A stretch of DNA of 64,000 bases from Rostratula benghalensis (lineage: Eukaryota; Chordata; Aves; Charadriiformes; Rostratulidae), in assembly GCA_013399305.1 (NCBI GenBank), contig VXAI01000658.1, positions 1 to 64,000 on the forward strand. The letters run 5' to 3'. The notes below the pieces were generated by a model that was given only the letters and a program-made list of their open reading frames with translations, was not told the DNA's origin and searched no databases. Shown one piece after another: positions 11,143 through 21,545 of this stretch. Position numbers and translations under genes: made by a program. Position 1 is the first letter of the stretch, and the number at the start of each line of letters is the position of its first letter.

Positions 11143-12244
11143 GGTTCATTCTTTCTACTCTGCAACTGGACTATGACTTCCAAAGGATATGTAAATTCCA
11201 TTTAATATCTAGAAGTTTGGAAACTCCCTGTACTATTTCTGTAATAAAATGGGGTCCATTATCAGAGGAACTACCCTCTGGTATACCAAACCTAGGGACG
11301 GTTTCTTCCTATAAATTTCAAATTACTTCCCTTGCTTTGTCAGTACAACAGGAGAAAGCCTCTGGCAAACCAGAAAAGGTATCGACCATATTTATATAGG
11401 TTATACCTTGGCAATTCTCTAAAATCTATTTGCTAGTATTCCCTGTTCTTGTTCTACAGTTGTTAGGCAATCACGATCTAGCTCATGAGATTCAGAAACC
11501 TAAGGCAGGAATGCAGGGTTTAGCATAGAAGTCATTGAGATTGTATCATCTTTTTCCATCATCACAGTCTGATATTTAGCTAGACTGCTTGAGGAGATCC
11601 AATGATGCTCTTTATTTTCAAGGACAAAAGAAATAGTGTGAGGCACACCAGTGATTGGTCAATTTCTGGGATTCTTCAAAGTTACAGTAGACCCTACAGC
11701 TCTTTAAAAAAGTGGACCAACCATAAACTGACTTCATCTAACTTTGGAAAAATATCATGCTGGTGTTTTCCAGCTTCCCAGTGTTTGTGCCAGAACTCCT
11801 AATGCCACTTGCTGTCATTCATGTACCTGTAATTGAAGAGGTTTCCTTTAATTCAGTAGTTTCCATGAGCTTTCTTTGCATTTTATCAAAGCTTTCCCTG
11901 CACACAGGTGTCCATTCAAGAACTCCTCAGGCCTTTTTATAGCAGCATATAGTGGTACTACAATCAGTCCAAAATTGGGAATCCATAAGCAGTACCATCT
12001 GGCCATCCCCAGAAACCCTCTTAATTACTTCTTTGATGGAGGTACAGCAATTATACAAATTTCCTCTTTTCTCTCTGCACTTAATTCTCATTGTCCTTTG
12101 GCCACATATCAGACCTTTTCCTTCCCAATCTGAGCTTTCTTCTGAGAAACTCAATATCCTGCCAGGCCCAGAAAGTTAAGCAAACTGATAGCAGCTTCCA
12201 GCCATGCCTTGTAACTGTGAGAACCAATAGGTAAATCATCTACA

Positions 12245-12275
12245 TGTTACAGCATCATGCTGTTACAGCATCATG
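12245..12275. repeat. 16-base tandem duplication in the RT remnant
   Basis: The 15-base word tgttacagcatcatg occurs twice with one base between. It lies just beside the HVDD codons and shifts the reading frame. Confidence 0.8.
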
Positions 12276-12785
12276 ATCATTGTGCCATTGCTCCAGCTGT
12301 TTGGCTAATACCTTACCGAAGAAGGCAAGGCTGTTCTTAAACCCTTGGGGAAGGACAACCCAGCAGAATTGTGTCTTCCGTCCAATACTTGGATTTTGCC
12401 ACTCAAAGGCAAAGATGGTCTGGCTCTATTCATTCACAGACATGCCAAAGGCAGTGTCCTTTAAATCCAACACTGTAAAATAAGTATAACTGCTAGGGAT
12501 TGTAGAAAGGATGGTGTATGGAACCACAAGGTGGATGTCTACCTTCTTTGCATTAATTTCTCATAAATCCTGTAAGAATTTATAATCTGAAGAGTGAGGT
12601 TTCTTTACAGGTAAAATTGGAGTATTAAATTCTGACTGGCACTCCCATAACAGTCCATGCTTTGAAAGGGCGCTTGCTATAGTTTGTAACCTTTTCCAGG
12701 CCTCTAGCTTAATAGGATACTCTTTCTTAACAGATGAGCTCGGGCATTCAGGGTATGCTCTAGTGGCCAAGATTGTTGGGGGTTT

Positions 12786-12857
12786 TTGTATTTGTATGGT
12801 TGGACTCGATAATCTCAGAGGTTCTTTCCAACCATGAAGATTCTGTGATTCTGTGAG
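12786..12857 (+). mobile_element. CR1 3' tail inside the retroviral pol
   Basis: A ~70-base plus-strand CR1 terminus: 'ggttggactcgataatc', 'ctttccaacc' and the terminal 'gattctgtgattctgtga'. Retroviral pol sequence continues on both sides, so this is an insertion younger than the retrovirus. Confidence 0.8.
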
Positions 12858-13429
12858 CTTCTGGTTTCAGTTAATTTTTTACCATAGTTACACAATTTGC
12901 TCATCTGGGCATCTTCCATGCCCATGCCAAGAGTATGGCTGCATTCCATATTTCCTTTGGAATATCCATTTCTTCATTAGGATCCTTTTCAGTTAACAGA
13001 TATAACTGGGCTTTCCAAGCAGTTTCTGGAGGAATATGTAACTGAACAGAATCTTCAGAAAAGGTTAGTTATGCATTCAGTTTACAAAGTAAATTCCATC
13101 TAAGCAAGGAGGGGGAACATTCTGGCATATAGAGGAATTCATTAACTGAACATTCCATAAGCTGTAAAAATGGCCTTAAAGTCTTTTTCCCTGTTGCACC
13201 AACAATGCTTATCTTATTTTCACTCAACGGTCCCTTACAGCTAGGTATAACAGAGGATGTGGTTCTGCTGCCAATTACAAAAATGTATTATTTGATTCCC
13301 CAGCATAACTGGAACCAGAGGATCATCTGGGGGAACTTTAATAAATTCCTCCAGCCTCCTTCAGTTCAGTCTCTGCCATGACTCCCATGACTTCTTAAAT
13401 CTTTCTTTCCGGACTACTTGAAAGGCATG

Positions 13430-14030
13430 GGCACTCTTTTTTCAAGTGTCACTTGTGCCTACAGTATGCACAATGATATGGTCCCGGGGGAATGGTAGAA
13501 GAAGCCTGCAGCCTTGCTCATCTTTGCTTCTTTTTTGCTTCTACTTCCTCCCAATTATTATACACCTTATATGCTATTGACAATAGTGGTGAGAATGTTG
13601 TGCTACTCACGCCCTCTACCTTCTGTAATTTCTTCCTTATATCTGCTGTCACTTGGCCAATAAACAACATGTTAAACAACTTTAAATTACTAGCATCTTC
13701 CGTCTCCAAATGGACATCCTCCATGTACATTTATGAGACACTTTACACAATCTCTCAAAAATGCTGCTGGCTTTTCATTATCTCCCTGCCTTTCCTCGTA
13801 CAGCTTAGACAAATTTCTGGATTTCTCAACTCCATGTTGAAACCCATATGAAATTAAATTCTGATATTCCTTTACCCTTTGTAATTCCCTGTTTGTATTT
13901 GGATCCCACCAAGTGCCCTTTTGGGTGGTAGACGCTGACATCAGGCACCCTTGCATGTGGTTTGGTCAGTCCCTTTCTAGCCTTTTTCGAAACCATTCCC
14001 TTTTCCTCAGAGGTAAGCAAATATTCCAGA
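13430..14030 (-). pseudogene. Retroviral gag remnant (capsid and nucleocapsid)
   Basis: The capsid part (about 13500-13960) has gammaretrovirus-like words: WWDPNTN, a YEERQGDNE segment of the major homology region type, and FIGQVTADIRKKLQK. The nucleocapsid zinc knuckle of the C-x2-C-x4-H-x4-C type can be traced at about 13435-13480, with a stop codon at the position before the histidine. Frames are interrupted between and within the parts. Sequence toward the N-terminus is lost or displaced by the CR1 composite at 14031-14757. Confidence 0.8.
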
Positions 14031-14757
14031 ATCACAGAATCACAGAATGACAGACTATCAGGGATTGGAAGGGACCTTGAAAGATCATCTAGTCCAATCC
14101 CCCTGCCACAGCAGGAACACCCAGAGCAGGCCACACAGGTACGTGTCCAGCCGGGTCTTGAACGTCTCCAGAGAAGGAGACTCCACCACCTCTCTGGGCA
14201 GCCCCTGCCAGTGCTCCGTCACCCTCACCATGAAGAAGTTTTTCCTCATATTTAAATGGAACCTCCTGTGTTCCAGCTTGCACCCATTGCCCCTTGTCCT
14301 ATCCTAGGCCGTCACTGAGAAGAGCCTGGCTCCATCCTCCTGACACTCACCCTTTACATATTTATAAACATTCATGAGGTCACCGCTCAGTCTCCTCTTC
14401 TCCAAGCTAAAGAGACCCAGCTCCCTCAGCCTTTCCTCATACGGGAGATGCTCCACTCCCTTCATCATCTTTGTGGCTCTACGCTGGACTCTCTCAAGCA
14501 GTTCCCTGTCCCTCTGGAACTGAGGGGCAATGAACTGGACACACTATTCCAGATGGGGTCTCCCCAGGGCAGAGTAGAGGGGGAGGAGAACCTCTCTGGA
14601 CCTACTGACCACAGCCCTTCTCATACACCCCAGGATGCCATTGGCCTTCCTGGCCAATGCCCCTGCCCCCTGGCCCCTGCTCTGGCAGGGGGATTCAACT
14701 AGATGATCTTTCAAGGTCCCTTCCAATCCCTGATACTCTGTGATTCTGTGATTCTAT
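14031..14757. mobile_element. Composite CR1: minus copy joined to an inverted second 3' end
   Basis: From 14031 to about 14665 there is a minus-strand CR1 3' portion. From about 14680 to 14757 there is a plus-strand CR1 3' end of the same subfamily. The two outer ~70 bases are thus inverted copies of each other, each a true CR1 3' terminus. The junction lies in 'ttccttcctggccaatgcccc...'. This is either two insertions or one abnormal reverse-transcription event. Confidence 0.85.
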
Positions 14758-15184
14758 GACATCTTGAGACTCTCACCAGGGACATTTGGCTGACTCTAGA
14801 CTCTGTGATGTGGGGGATTTTTGAAGTGAGACTGTTATTTTCTTGATCTCACACTGGGTCCACTTTTGAAGTTCGTCTAGTTTGTCCTGCCAACTCTGGG
14901 ATGGTTGAATCCCCTTCTGGGACTGGATTGTCCTTCTGCTTGGCATAGTTTTTCTTATTCTGAGATCTGTCTACTTCACTTGATATTAATATATATCCAT
15001 ATAAGTAGCCTGTTATATCTGTTTTCATATTGCTGATAAGCTGCTTCACTACTGATAAGCTTGTAGTGTAATAGTAATAGTACAGATTACAGTGTAATAG
15101 TACATATCTACTTGGTTGTTGTTCTATTGATTTTTTGTTGTGATTGCTTCCTGATATTATTTAGTGCTGCCATGATTATGTTTT
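14758..15184. other. Possible further gag remnant, then AT-rich spacer
   Basis: On the minus strand 14849-15049 is an open stretch of 66 codons, lysine-rich and without recognised motifs. It lies where the N-terminal half of the gag interrupted at 14030 would be expected, so it may be matrix/linker sequence. This is position-based inference only. 15060-15110 has a short duplication of 'gtgtaatagta'. Confidence 0.3.
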
Positions 15185-15622
15185 TATACTGGGTTTGGGT
15201 AGCAAGGTTTTGGTAGTGGAGGTGATATAGGAGTGGCTTCTGCAAGAAATTGCCAGAAGCTTCCCCCATGTCCAGTAGAGCCAATGCCAACCAGCTCCAA
15301 GACAGACTCACCATTGGCCAAGGCTGAGATGATTAGAGACAGTAGTAGTACCTCTGTGATAAGGTTTTAAAGAAAGGGGCCGGGACAGGGGCAGGGGAGG
15401 GCTGTGACCCTGTGGGAAGCCTGTGCTGGAGGCAGCTCCTGGCAAGCCCTATGGACGATGGAGAGAGGAGCCCACACTGGAGTAGGTTTGCTGGCAGGAC
15501 TTGTGACCATGTGGTGGACTCAGACTAGAGCAGTCTGTTCCCAAAGGACTGTACTCTGTGGACCCACTCTGAAGCAGTTCATGAAGAATTGTGGCCCATG
15601 GGAAAAACTCATTAACTCAATT
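15185..15622 (+). mobile_element. Solo LTR, avian family A (ERVL-type, tentative)
   Basis: It shares the opening 'actgggtttgggtagcaaggt' region, 'gaagcttcccccatg' and 'acctctgtgataag' with 4869-5250. It then adds the family's repeated 'ccc.tgggaagcc...ctggagcag' units (15400-15620), a series of short imperfect repeats each containing 'ctgga' and 'cc.tg.gg'. No internal retroviral region adjoins, hence probably a solo LTR. Confidence 0.75.
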
Positions 15623-15717
15623 ATTATCCCAGCACTAGAGTGCACATAAAATACAGGTGAGCTACCAAATTAAATGAATTATAAAGTGTTAGACCTCCAA
15701 GTTCCAAAGCTGATGAT

Positions 15718-15778
15718 TCATAATAATAATAATAGCAGTAGCAGTGGTAGTAGTAGCAGTAATAGTAGTAGTAATAGA
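15718..15778 (+). repeat. Imperfect trinucleotide microsatellite
   Basis: Runs of AAT, then mixed AGT/AGC units over ~60 bases, directly before a CR1 fragment. Confidence 0.9.
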
Positions 15779-16382
15779 GCTGGACACAGTGTTAATTGAT
15801 GAGAAACTTAACATGACCCAGCAACGTGTGCTGGCAGCCCAGAAAGCCAACCGCATCCTTGGCTGCATCCCCAGCAGTGTGGCCAGCAGGCTGAGGGAAG
15901 GGAATCTGCCCCTCAGCTCTGCTCTGTGGAGACCCCACTGTGTCCAGCTCTGGACCCTAAAACATAAGAATGACATGGACCTGCTGGAGTGAGACTACTT
16001 TTGGAGATGGCCACAGAGATGATCACCTCTCTCATGAAGAAAGGCTGAGAGAGTTGCGGGGGTTTGGCCTGGAGAAGAGAAGGCTCTGGGGAGACCTTAA
16101 AGCACCCCCTAGTGCCTACAGGGGCTCCAGTGAAGCTGAGCAGGGACTCTCGATCAGGGAAGGGAGCCATAGGACAAGTGGGAACAGTTTTAAACTGAAA
16201 GAGGGGAAATTGAGATGAGATCTCAGTTCCTGTGAGTGTAGTGAGATCCTGGCCCAGGTTGCTCAGAGAAGCTGTTTCTGCCGCATCCTTGGAGGGATTC
16301 AAGGCCAGGCTGGATGGGACTTTGACCAGGACTTGAGCAACCTGGTCTGGTGGGAGGTGTCCCTGCCCATGGTTCCAGGGCC
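15779..16382 (+). mobile_element. CR1 LINE 3' portion
   Basis: It starts in the ORF2 C-terminal region ('gcagcccagaaagccaaccgc' type words), passes 'gaagagaaggctctggggag' and ends near 'cctgcccatgg'. The terminal octamer repeats are missing, so the extreme 3' end is deleted. Confidence 0.85.
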
Positions 16383-16725
16383 ACATCTGTTTACAGTTAA
16401 CTACTTAGAGTGGTTGATCATACCCTTTACTTCTAGTATAACAACTTCTGTATCCAAAAATGGTATACAGTGGAATTATGGCACTACCAACAATCCATCA
16501 AGTACCTAGAAATTTCACTTCTTTACTTTGTCCCTGCCATTTCTTGGGTGGGATCTCAATCTCTGCTTTGAGTTAGAGCTTGTAGCACTGCTGTTGCCCC
16601 TTCCCCCACTGTCCCAGGGGAAGCGCCCCCAATGAGAATATCATTTATATATTAGTACAGTTTGACATCTTGGGGGAGTGAGACTTTGTAAACTTTCAAT
16701 AGATGCAGCATGAGGAATCATACAA
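16383..16725. other. No recognised feature
   Basis: A 340-base spacer between CR1 pieces without coding or repeat words I can identify. Confidence 0.5.
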
Positions 16726-16835
16726 TAATAGAATCTTCTAGGTTGGAAGGGACCTTTAAGATCATAAAAAAGGGATAGGAAAAAAAAGAAAAAAAAAAAG
16801 AGACCTTTAAGATTATAAAAAGTGGATAGAAAGAA
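16726..16835. repeat. CR1 tip with local duplication
   Basis: A minus-strand CR1 3' tip ('ggttggaagggacctttaag') is followed by an A-rich stretch and a second, slightly changed copy of 'gacctttaagattataaaaa.tggatag'. The second copy runs straight into a plus-strand CR1. The two ~30-base units are a local duplication. Confidence 0.7.
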
Positions 16836-18246
16836 GGACCTTAGGATCTACCAACCTGTCAGCCTCACCCCTTTATATGGGAAGATCATGGAAGAGATCC
16901 TCCTAGAAGCTATGGTATGCACATGGAGGTCAGGGATGTCATTTAAGACAGCCAGCATGGCTTCTCCAAGGAAAAAGCTTGCCTGACCTACCTAGTGGCC
17001 TTCTATGATGCAGTGACTACATACATGGAAAAGAGAAGAACTACAGTTGTTGTCTCTCTGGACTTCTGTAAAGCCTTTGACACAGTTCCTCACCACACCT
17101 CTAAATTGGACAGGTATGTATTTGATGAATAGACTGTTCAGTAGATGAGGAATTGGTTGGACGGTCACATCCAGAGAGTAGTGGTCAACAGTTCAATGCC
17201 CAGATGAAGATTGGTGGCAAGTCATGTTCTGTAGGGTTCCATACTGGGACTAGTACTGGTTAGTGTCTTCATTAATGACATAGTGGGATTGAGTGCATGC
17301 TTGGCACCTTTGCAGATGACATCAAGCTGAGCGGTGTGACTGATGTGCCTGAGGGACAGGGTGCCATCCAAAGGGACCTGGACAAGCTTGAGAAATGGGT
17401 CCATGAGAATTTCATGATAATAAGAAAATGTGCAGGGCCCTGCACCTGGGTCAGGGCAACTCCCAGTATCAATACTGGAGAGATGGAGGGACTGAGAGCA
17501 GCCCTGTGGAGAAGAACTTGAAGGTACTGGTGGATAAAAAGCTGGACATGGGACAACAATGAGCACTTGCAGCCCAGACGACCAACTGTATCATAGGTGA
17601 ATGGAATCTTCCTATAATAGGAAGAATGGCCAGGATGTCAAGGGAGGTGATTCTGCCCCTCTACTCTGCTCTGCTGAGAACACACCTGGAATATTGTGTC
17701 CAGCTCTAGATTCTTCAGCACAGGATAGGCATGGACTTCTTAATGCATGATTAGAGGAGGGCCACAAAGCTAATCAGAGTGCTGAAGCACCTCTCCTATA
17801 AGTAGAGGCTGAGAGAGTTGGGGTTATTCAGAGGATAGGAGAGGAGAAGAAGGGAAGGGAGGGGAGGAGAGGGGAGGAGAAGACTCCAGGGAGAACTTAT
17901 CTTGTCCTTTCAGTACTTAAGTGGGTCTGCAGAAATGATGGGAACAAACATTTTAGCAGGGCCTGTTGTGATAGGACATGAGGTAATGGTTTTATACTAA
18001 AAGAGGGTAGATTTAGACTAGAGGTTAGGAAGTTTTATTTTTTTTTACAATGAGTATGGGGTGGAAACACTGGAAGAGGTTGCCCAGAGAGATGGTAAAT
18101 GCCCCATTCCTGGAAACATTCAATGTCAGGTTAGACAAGGCTCCGAGCAATCTGATCTAGTTGAAGATGTTCCTGCTCATTGCAGGGGTTTTGGACTAGA
18201 TGTTCTTTAAGGGTCCCTTCCAACCAAAACTATTCTATGATTCTAA
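16815..18246 (+). mobile_element. CR1 LINE with decayed reverse transcriptase
   Basis: It opens in the RT region ('ctaccaacctgtcagcctc', which codes for the PVSL-type motif). It continues through the region encoding the SKAFDTV motif near 17070 and the FADD motif near 17310, then the ORF2 end, and finishes at a complete 3' terminus ('cccttccaacc...ctatgattcta'). Every domain is broken by stops and indels. An inserted or expanded GGA-rich stretch is at 17832-17882. Confidence 0.85.
17832..17882 (+). repeat. Polypurine (GGA/GGGA) stretch
   Basis: About 50 bases of A and G only, inside the CR1 at the position of a naturally purine-rich 'gagaagagaag' word, so probably a local expansion. Confidence 0.85.
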
Positions 18247-18849
18247 ACTTCCTTAGCTCTTCACGTATCCAGGGTTCAAAACAGAAGAGTCTTGTAAATA
18301 CTTCAGGGAAGATTCAATGCCTGTGTCTATAACAAACAATGCCTCGAGCCTTGCTATTGCAGATTAAAGGGTCATCAGAATCACCCAGTGAGGTAAAAGG
18401 AGTGGGAGGAGTCAGACATGTCACAGAACAGCTACCCCTCCCCTAAGGAAAAAACTGGCCCTCTTACCTCCCTCCATGTGAAGAACATTCTTTTTCAACC
18501 ATCTCTCCAGCTCTGCAGGTCTTGTAGATGACTTAATGCTCCTCTAAGTCAACTTGTGAAGCTATCAAGGCCTGAAGGCCATCTGAAATTCAAAAACTTT
18601 TGAATGATATGAAACAAAAGTGCTCATATCCCTGAAAAGAAGAATCTAGTCCTACTTTAGATGTGTGGAAATACCTGAGTCATCCCTGTGGGCCAGGAGG
18701 ATTTAGATGAGATCTGCAGTCTGTGGAGCAGTGGCTATGCTGGATTGAATATCCCCAGGCATGTAAAAAGAAACACTGTTCAGAAAGCTGGTCTCTAATT
18801 CTGCTTCCTCAACAGCACCAGAAGGGGAAAATGGAATGAAAATCTTATG
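18247..18849. other. No recognised feature
   Basis: Unclassified spacer between the CR1 and the LTR at 18850. No coding evidence. Confidence 0.5.
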
Positions 18850-19896
18850 AGTTGAGGTAAAGTCAGGGTGATCACTCACCTTACTAACATCGTGGACAAA
18901 ACAGGATTCACTTGGGAAAAATTGGTTTAATTTTTTGCTAATTAAGATAGATTGGAGTAATGGGAAACGAAGACAAAATTTAGGTTAACACGTTCCCTCT
19001 CCCCTTTTTCCAGGCTCAGCTTCACTCCTGCCTATTCTGACCACTGCCTTCACCACTGTGAAGGATGGGGGTATTATGGTCGTCACATAACACTTTTCTG
19101 CTGCTCTTTTCTCCTCATCTTTTCCCCTCATCTTTTCCCCTTCTCCAATGGGTTCCTTCCCATGGTCTGCCATTCATTCAGGAAACATCATACTGTTCTT
19201 GCATGTGGTCCTCCATGGGATCCTGGGAAATAGCTGTGGTGGACTGAAAGGCACAGACACTGACACGCAGGATCGAAATCAGCTTTAATAAGCAAGCATG
19301 CTCTTTATATACTTTTCTACCAAGGCCAGTGATTTTCCATTTTACTTGTTCACACCATTGTGTACTCTAAAAGGTTACATTCCCGCCAGAGCACATCCTT
19401 ATCTAAGGTCTTAATTCCCACAACTTTCTCATCCGCCAAAACAGTAGTTGCAGCTGTTTAATCCTCCCATGGCTTATGGTCTATTAGTTCTACCACACTT
19501 AACCCTTCTTTTGCCTCAGTCCCCACAAATACCTACCAGCATCCCTCCTTTTCTTCTAACCAAGGTGTTCACAGGGCTGGTTCTCACTCTCTTTTTTCCC
19601 TTCCTCCTCTGCCTGTCTGAGGTTTTTGCTCTTACATATATTTTCCCAGGGGCACCACCCGCTTGTCTGATGGGCTCAGATGTGCCCTGCCATGTGTCCA
19701 TTTTGTAGCTGGCTGGAACTGCCCAGCACTGGGGCAGCACCTGGCTTTGCAGAGGCCAATCCTGCAGCCTCACCTTCCCCCAACCATAAAACCTAAAACT
19801 TAATACAATTATCAACACTGTCAACGATGAAAACAAAGCACAGTACTCTATGGGCTGCTCTGAAGAAAGTTAACTCCATCCCAGCCCAACCCAGGA
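18850..19896 (-). mobile_element. LTR, avian family A, minus strand, rearranged
   Basis: The left part ('gatcactcacc', 'ttgggaaaaattggtttaatt', 'aggctcagcttcactcctg') matches 48790-48900 plus 49205-49245. The right part ('gatgggctcag', 'tagctggctggaactg', 'gcagaggcca') matches the reversed start of the family. About 19231-19440 does not fit the family and may be an inserted piece; it holds 'gctttaataagc', which on the minus strand reads ATTAAA. The last ~90 bases resemble the U3 start of family B ('gttaactccatcccagcc') and end in ggaca. Confidence 0.65.
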
Positions 19897-19986
19897 CACC
19901 TTTCACTGACTATGTTGCACAGATGGTCACAGATGGTTTATTAAAAAAATAATTTATTGGGATCTTTGTAAAGGCTAATACTCCAG

Positions 19987-20689
19987 TGTCAAGGTTTGGG
20001 CTGGGCTGGCCACTGAAACAAATGACAGATGCTCCCCTCAACTCTCTCCCAGGAGAGGAGGGAGAGAATAAAAGACATATGAGTTTAGAAAAAACGAAAC
20101 TATTTTAATGAAAATATTAATAAAATAATAAAAAAAAGAAAACAATGAAATATACATGATTTACAAAACAGTATCAAGCTCCCAGAATGATAGTCATGTC
20201 ACTGGAAGGCATTGGGAAAGTCCCAGGCTTGTCTGAGCAACCGACAGGATCTGGGTTCTGGATCTGGAGTCAGGAATGCATGGATCAGGGTCAAAGGCAG
20301 ACAAACAGACAGGGTCCTCCTTGAATGCTGGCCATTCATGAAAGAGGCTGACCCTTAGATCCTTGGATCCCTGAGCATGAGGCAGATAGGATCTGTTGGT
20401 CAGGTTTTGGTTTTCCTGTCCACTCCTCCCTGCAGGTGAGCCCCCCTCTACACTTTTTCTCTTCCAACCCTCCAACAGGGCATAGAACAATGTGAACTGA
20501 ACTGTAGCAAGTGACAAGAAGTATAAGAGCAAGCCTTTCTACATACCATTCCTTGAGGTTTTATCATCCTGAGAATGAACACAGCACAACATGCTGTAAA
20601 CTTCAGAGTTCAGTTAGTTAGAAGAGGCTTAGGTAAAAAGTGAAATTGCTGCACAGAAAATTGGTTCTGTTTTACCTCAAACCAGAACA
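19987..20689 (-). mobile_element. Solo LTR, another avian family
   Basis: It is bounded by TGTCAAGGTTTG at the left and CAAACCAGAACA at the right, which are imperfect inverted repeats with the usual TG...CA ends, giving 703 bases. It contains an A-rich stretch (20090-20150) and 'gagaataaaagac'. Orientation is inferred from similarity to avian LTRs I remember. No target-site duplication is obvious. Confidence 0.65.
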
Positions 20690-21545
20690 GAAGGTGAATC
20701 ACAATGTCCCAGAAAGGATGCTTGGTCCCTGTCCAGATGATGATGGGACTCCCTGTTGCAAGTCTTTACAGGTCGATACGATGAGACTCCTCAAAATGTT
20801 TTTCTCCTGAATTCTTATACTGACCTGGTCGGTGGACCTCATTGATCACTCCAGCACATACACAATCTACTGCCATTTTCCATCTTAATGGTGCAGAAAA
20901 AATTTCCTATCCTATGTTCAACTGTCTGTACTTTGGGACCATTCCTTCCTTCAAGATTTCCAGGTGTTTTGTCTATGTAGAAATCTATTCTTTGGCAGGA
21001 ATTGCCAGGAGAAATCTGGAAACGAATGATTCTTAATCCAGGATGTGAACAAACACATTGACATATACAAATAAAGCCTATAAATTAGTCTAGGTTTAAC
21101 ACCACGAAGCAGGTCATGGCTCTAAAAGGTGCACCTCTACTGTTGGTATGTGTGGGCTAAGTGTATTCATAACCTTCCTTTCACTTTCAGATAATTTTTC
21201 CCACTTCTAGACTAGACAATGGGCTGTCATGAAAGCAGTTCTGAAAATCAGACAGCTTGGATGTGAGTATAAATTCAAGCACTTGGCAAGCATAAAAATA
21301 TTGGTGGCACCTATGCTATTTCCCTCCTATAAGGATGTTGTGATTTTTGTAGAAACTTTTACACGTTAATTATTCCAAGGAAAGAAATTGCCTTAGCGCA
21401 GTAGCTAGGCCCCTCACTTACATGACACTCTCAGGATGTTGGAAACTTTGTGTTCTTTCCCTGGAAAAAGACTAACTCATGTTCAGATTAAAAGTTTCCA
21501 TAAGTCTGATATTTTAGTTTTGCTTAATACTTGTCAGGAGCTTGT
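20690..21545. other. No recognised feature (3' flank of the OR6-like gene)
   Basis: No coding or repeat words were seen. It lies downstream of the OR6-like gene, which reads leftwards, so it may contain its 3' UTR. Confidence 0.5.

Larger units (their letters stand above)
11143..13270 (-). pseudogene. Retroviral pol remnant (protease, RT, RNase H, integrase)
   Basis: Protease at about 13080-13250 has the GATG word and the conserved C-terminal LL region. RT at about 12150-12800 shows the LPVKKP entry motif, LPQGFKNS, and HVDD where YVDD is usual. Connection/RNase H words (LGSWK, YFSK) are at about 11750-11930. Integrase at 11143-11420 has VDTFSG and SSDNGPHF, the first two catalytic acidic positions, and reaches VERM around the third before it is cut. 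Lesions include internal stops, a 16-base tandem duplication at 12245-12275 near the RT active site, and a CR1 tail inserted at 12786-12857. It is nonfunctional. Confidence 0.85.
11143..14030 (-). mobile_element. Endogenous retrovirus, class I (gammaretrovirus-like), gag-pol remnant
   Basis: Read on the minus strand, the order is capsid, nucleocapsid, protease, reverse transcriptase, connection/RNase H and integrase, the standard retroviral order. No env and no LTR adjoins. The integrase end stops against a CR1 at 11142 and the gag end stops against a composite CR1 at 14031. Every domain carries stops or frameshifts, so it is an old, dead copy. Similarity to gammaretrovirus-type proteins is from family knowledge, not from a search. 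Confidence 0.85.

Noticed and set aside
9515..11176. Series of open stretches that could be taken for a host gene
   Set aside because: They are consecutive pieces of CR1 reverse transcriptase with its standard motifs.
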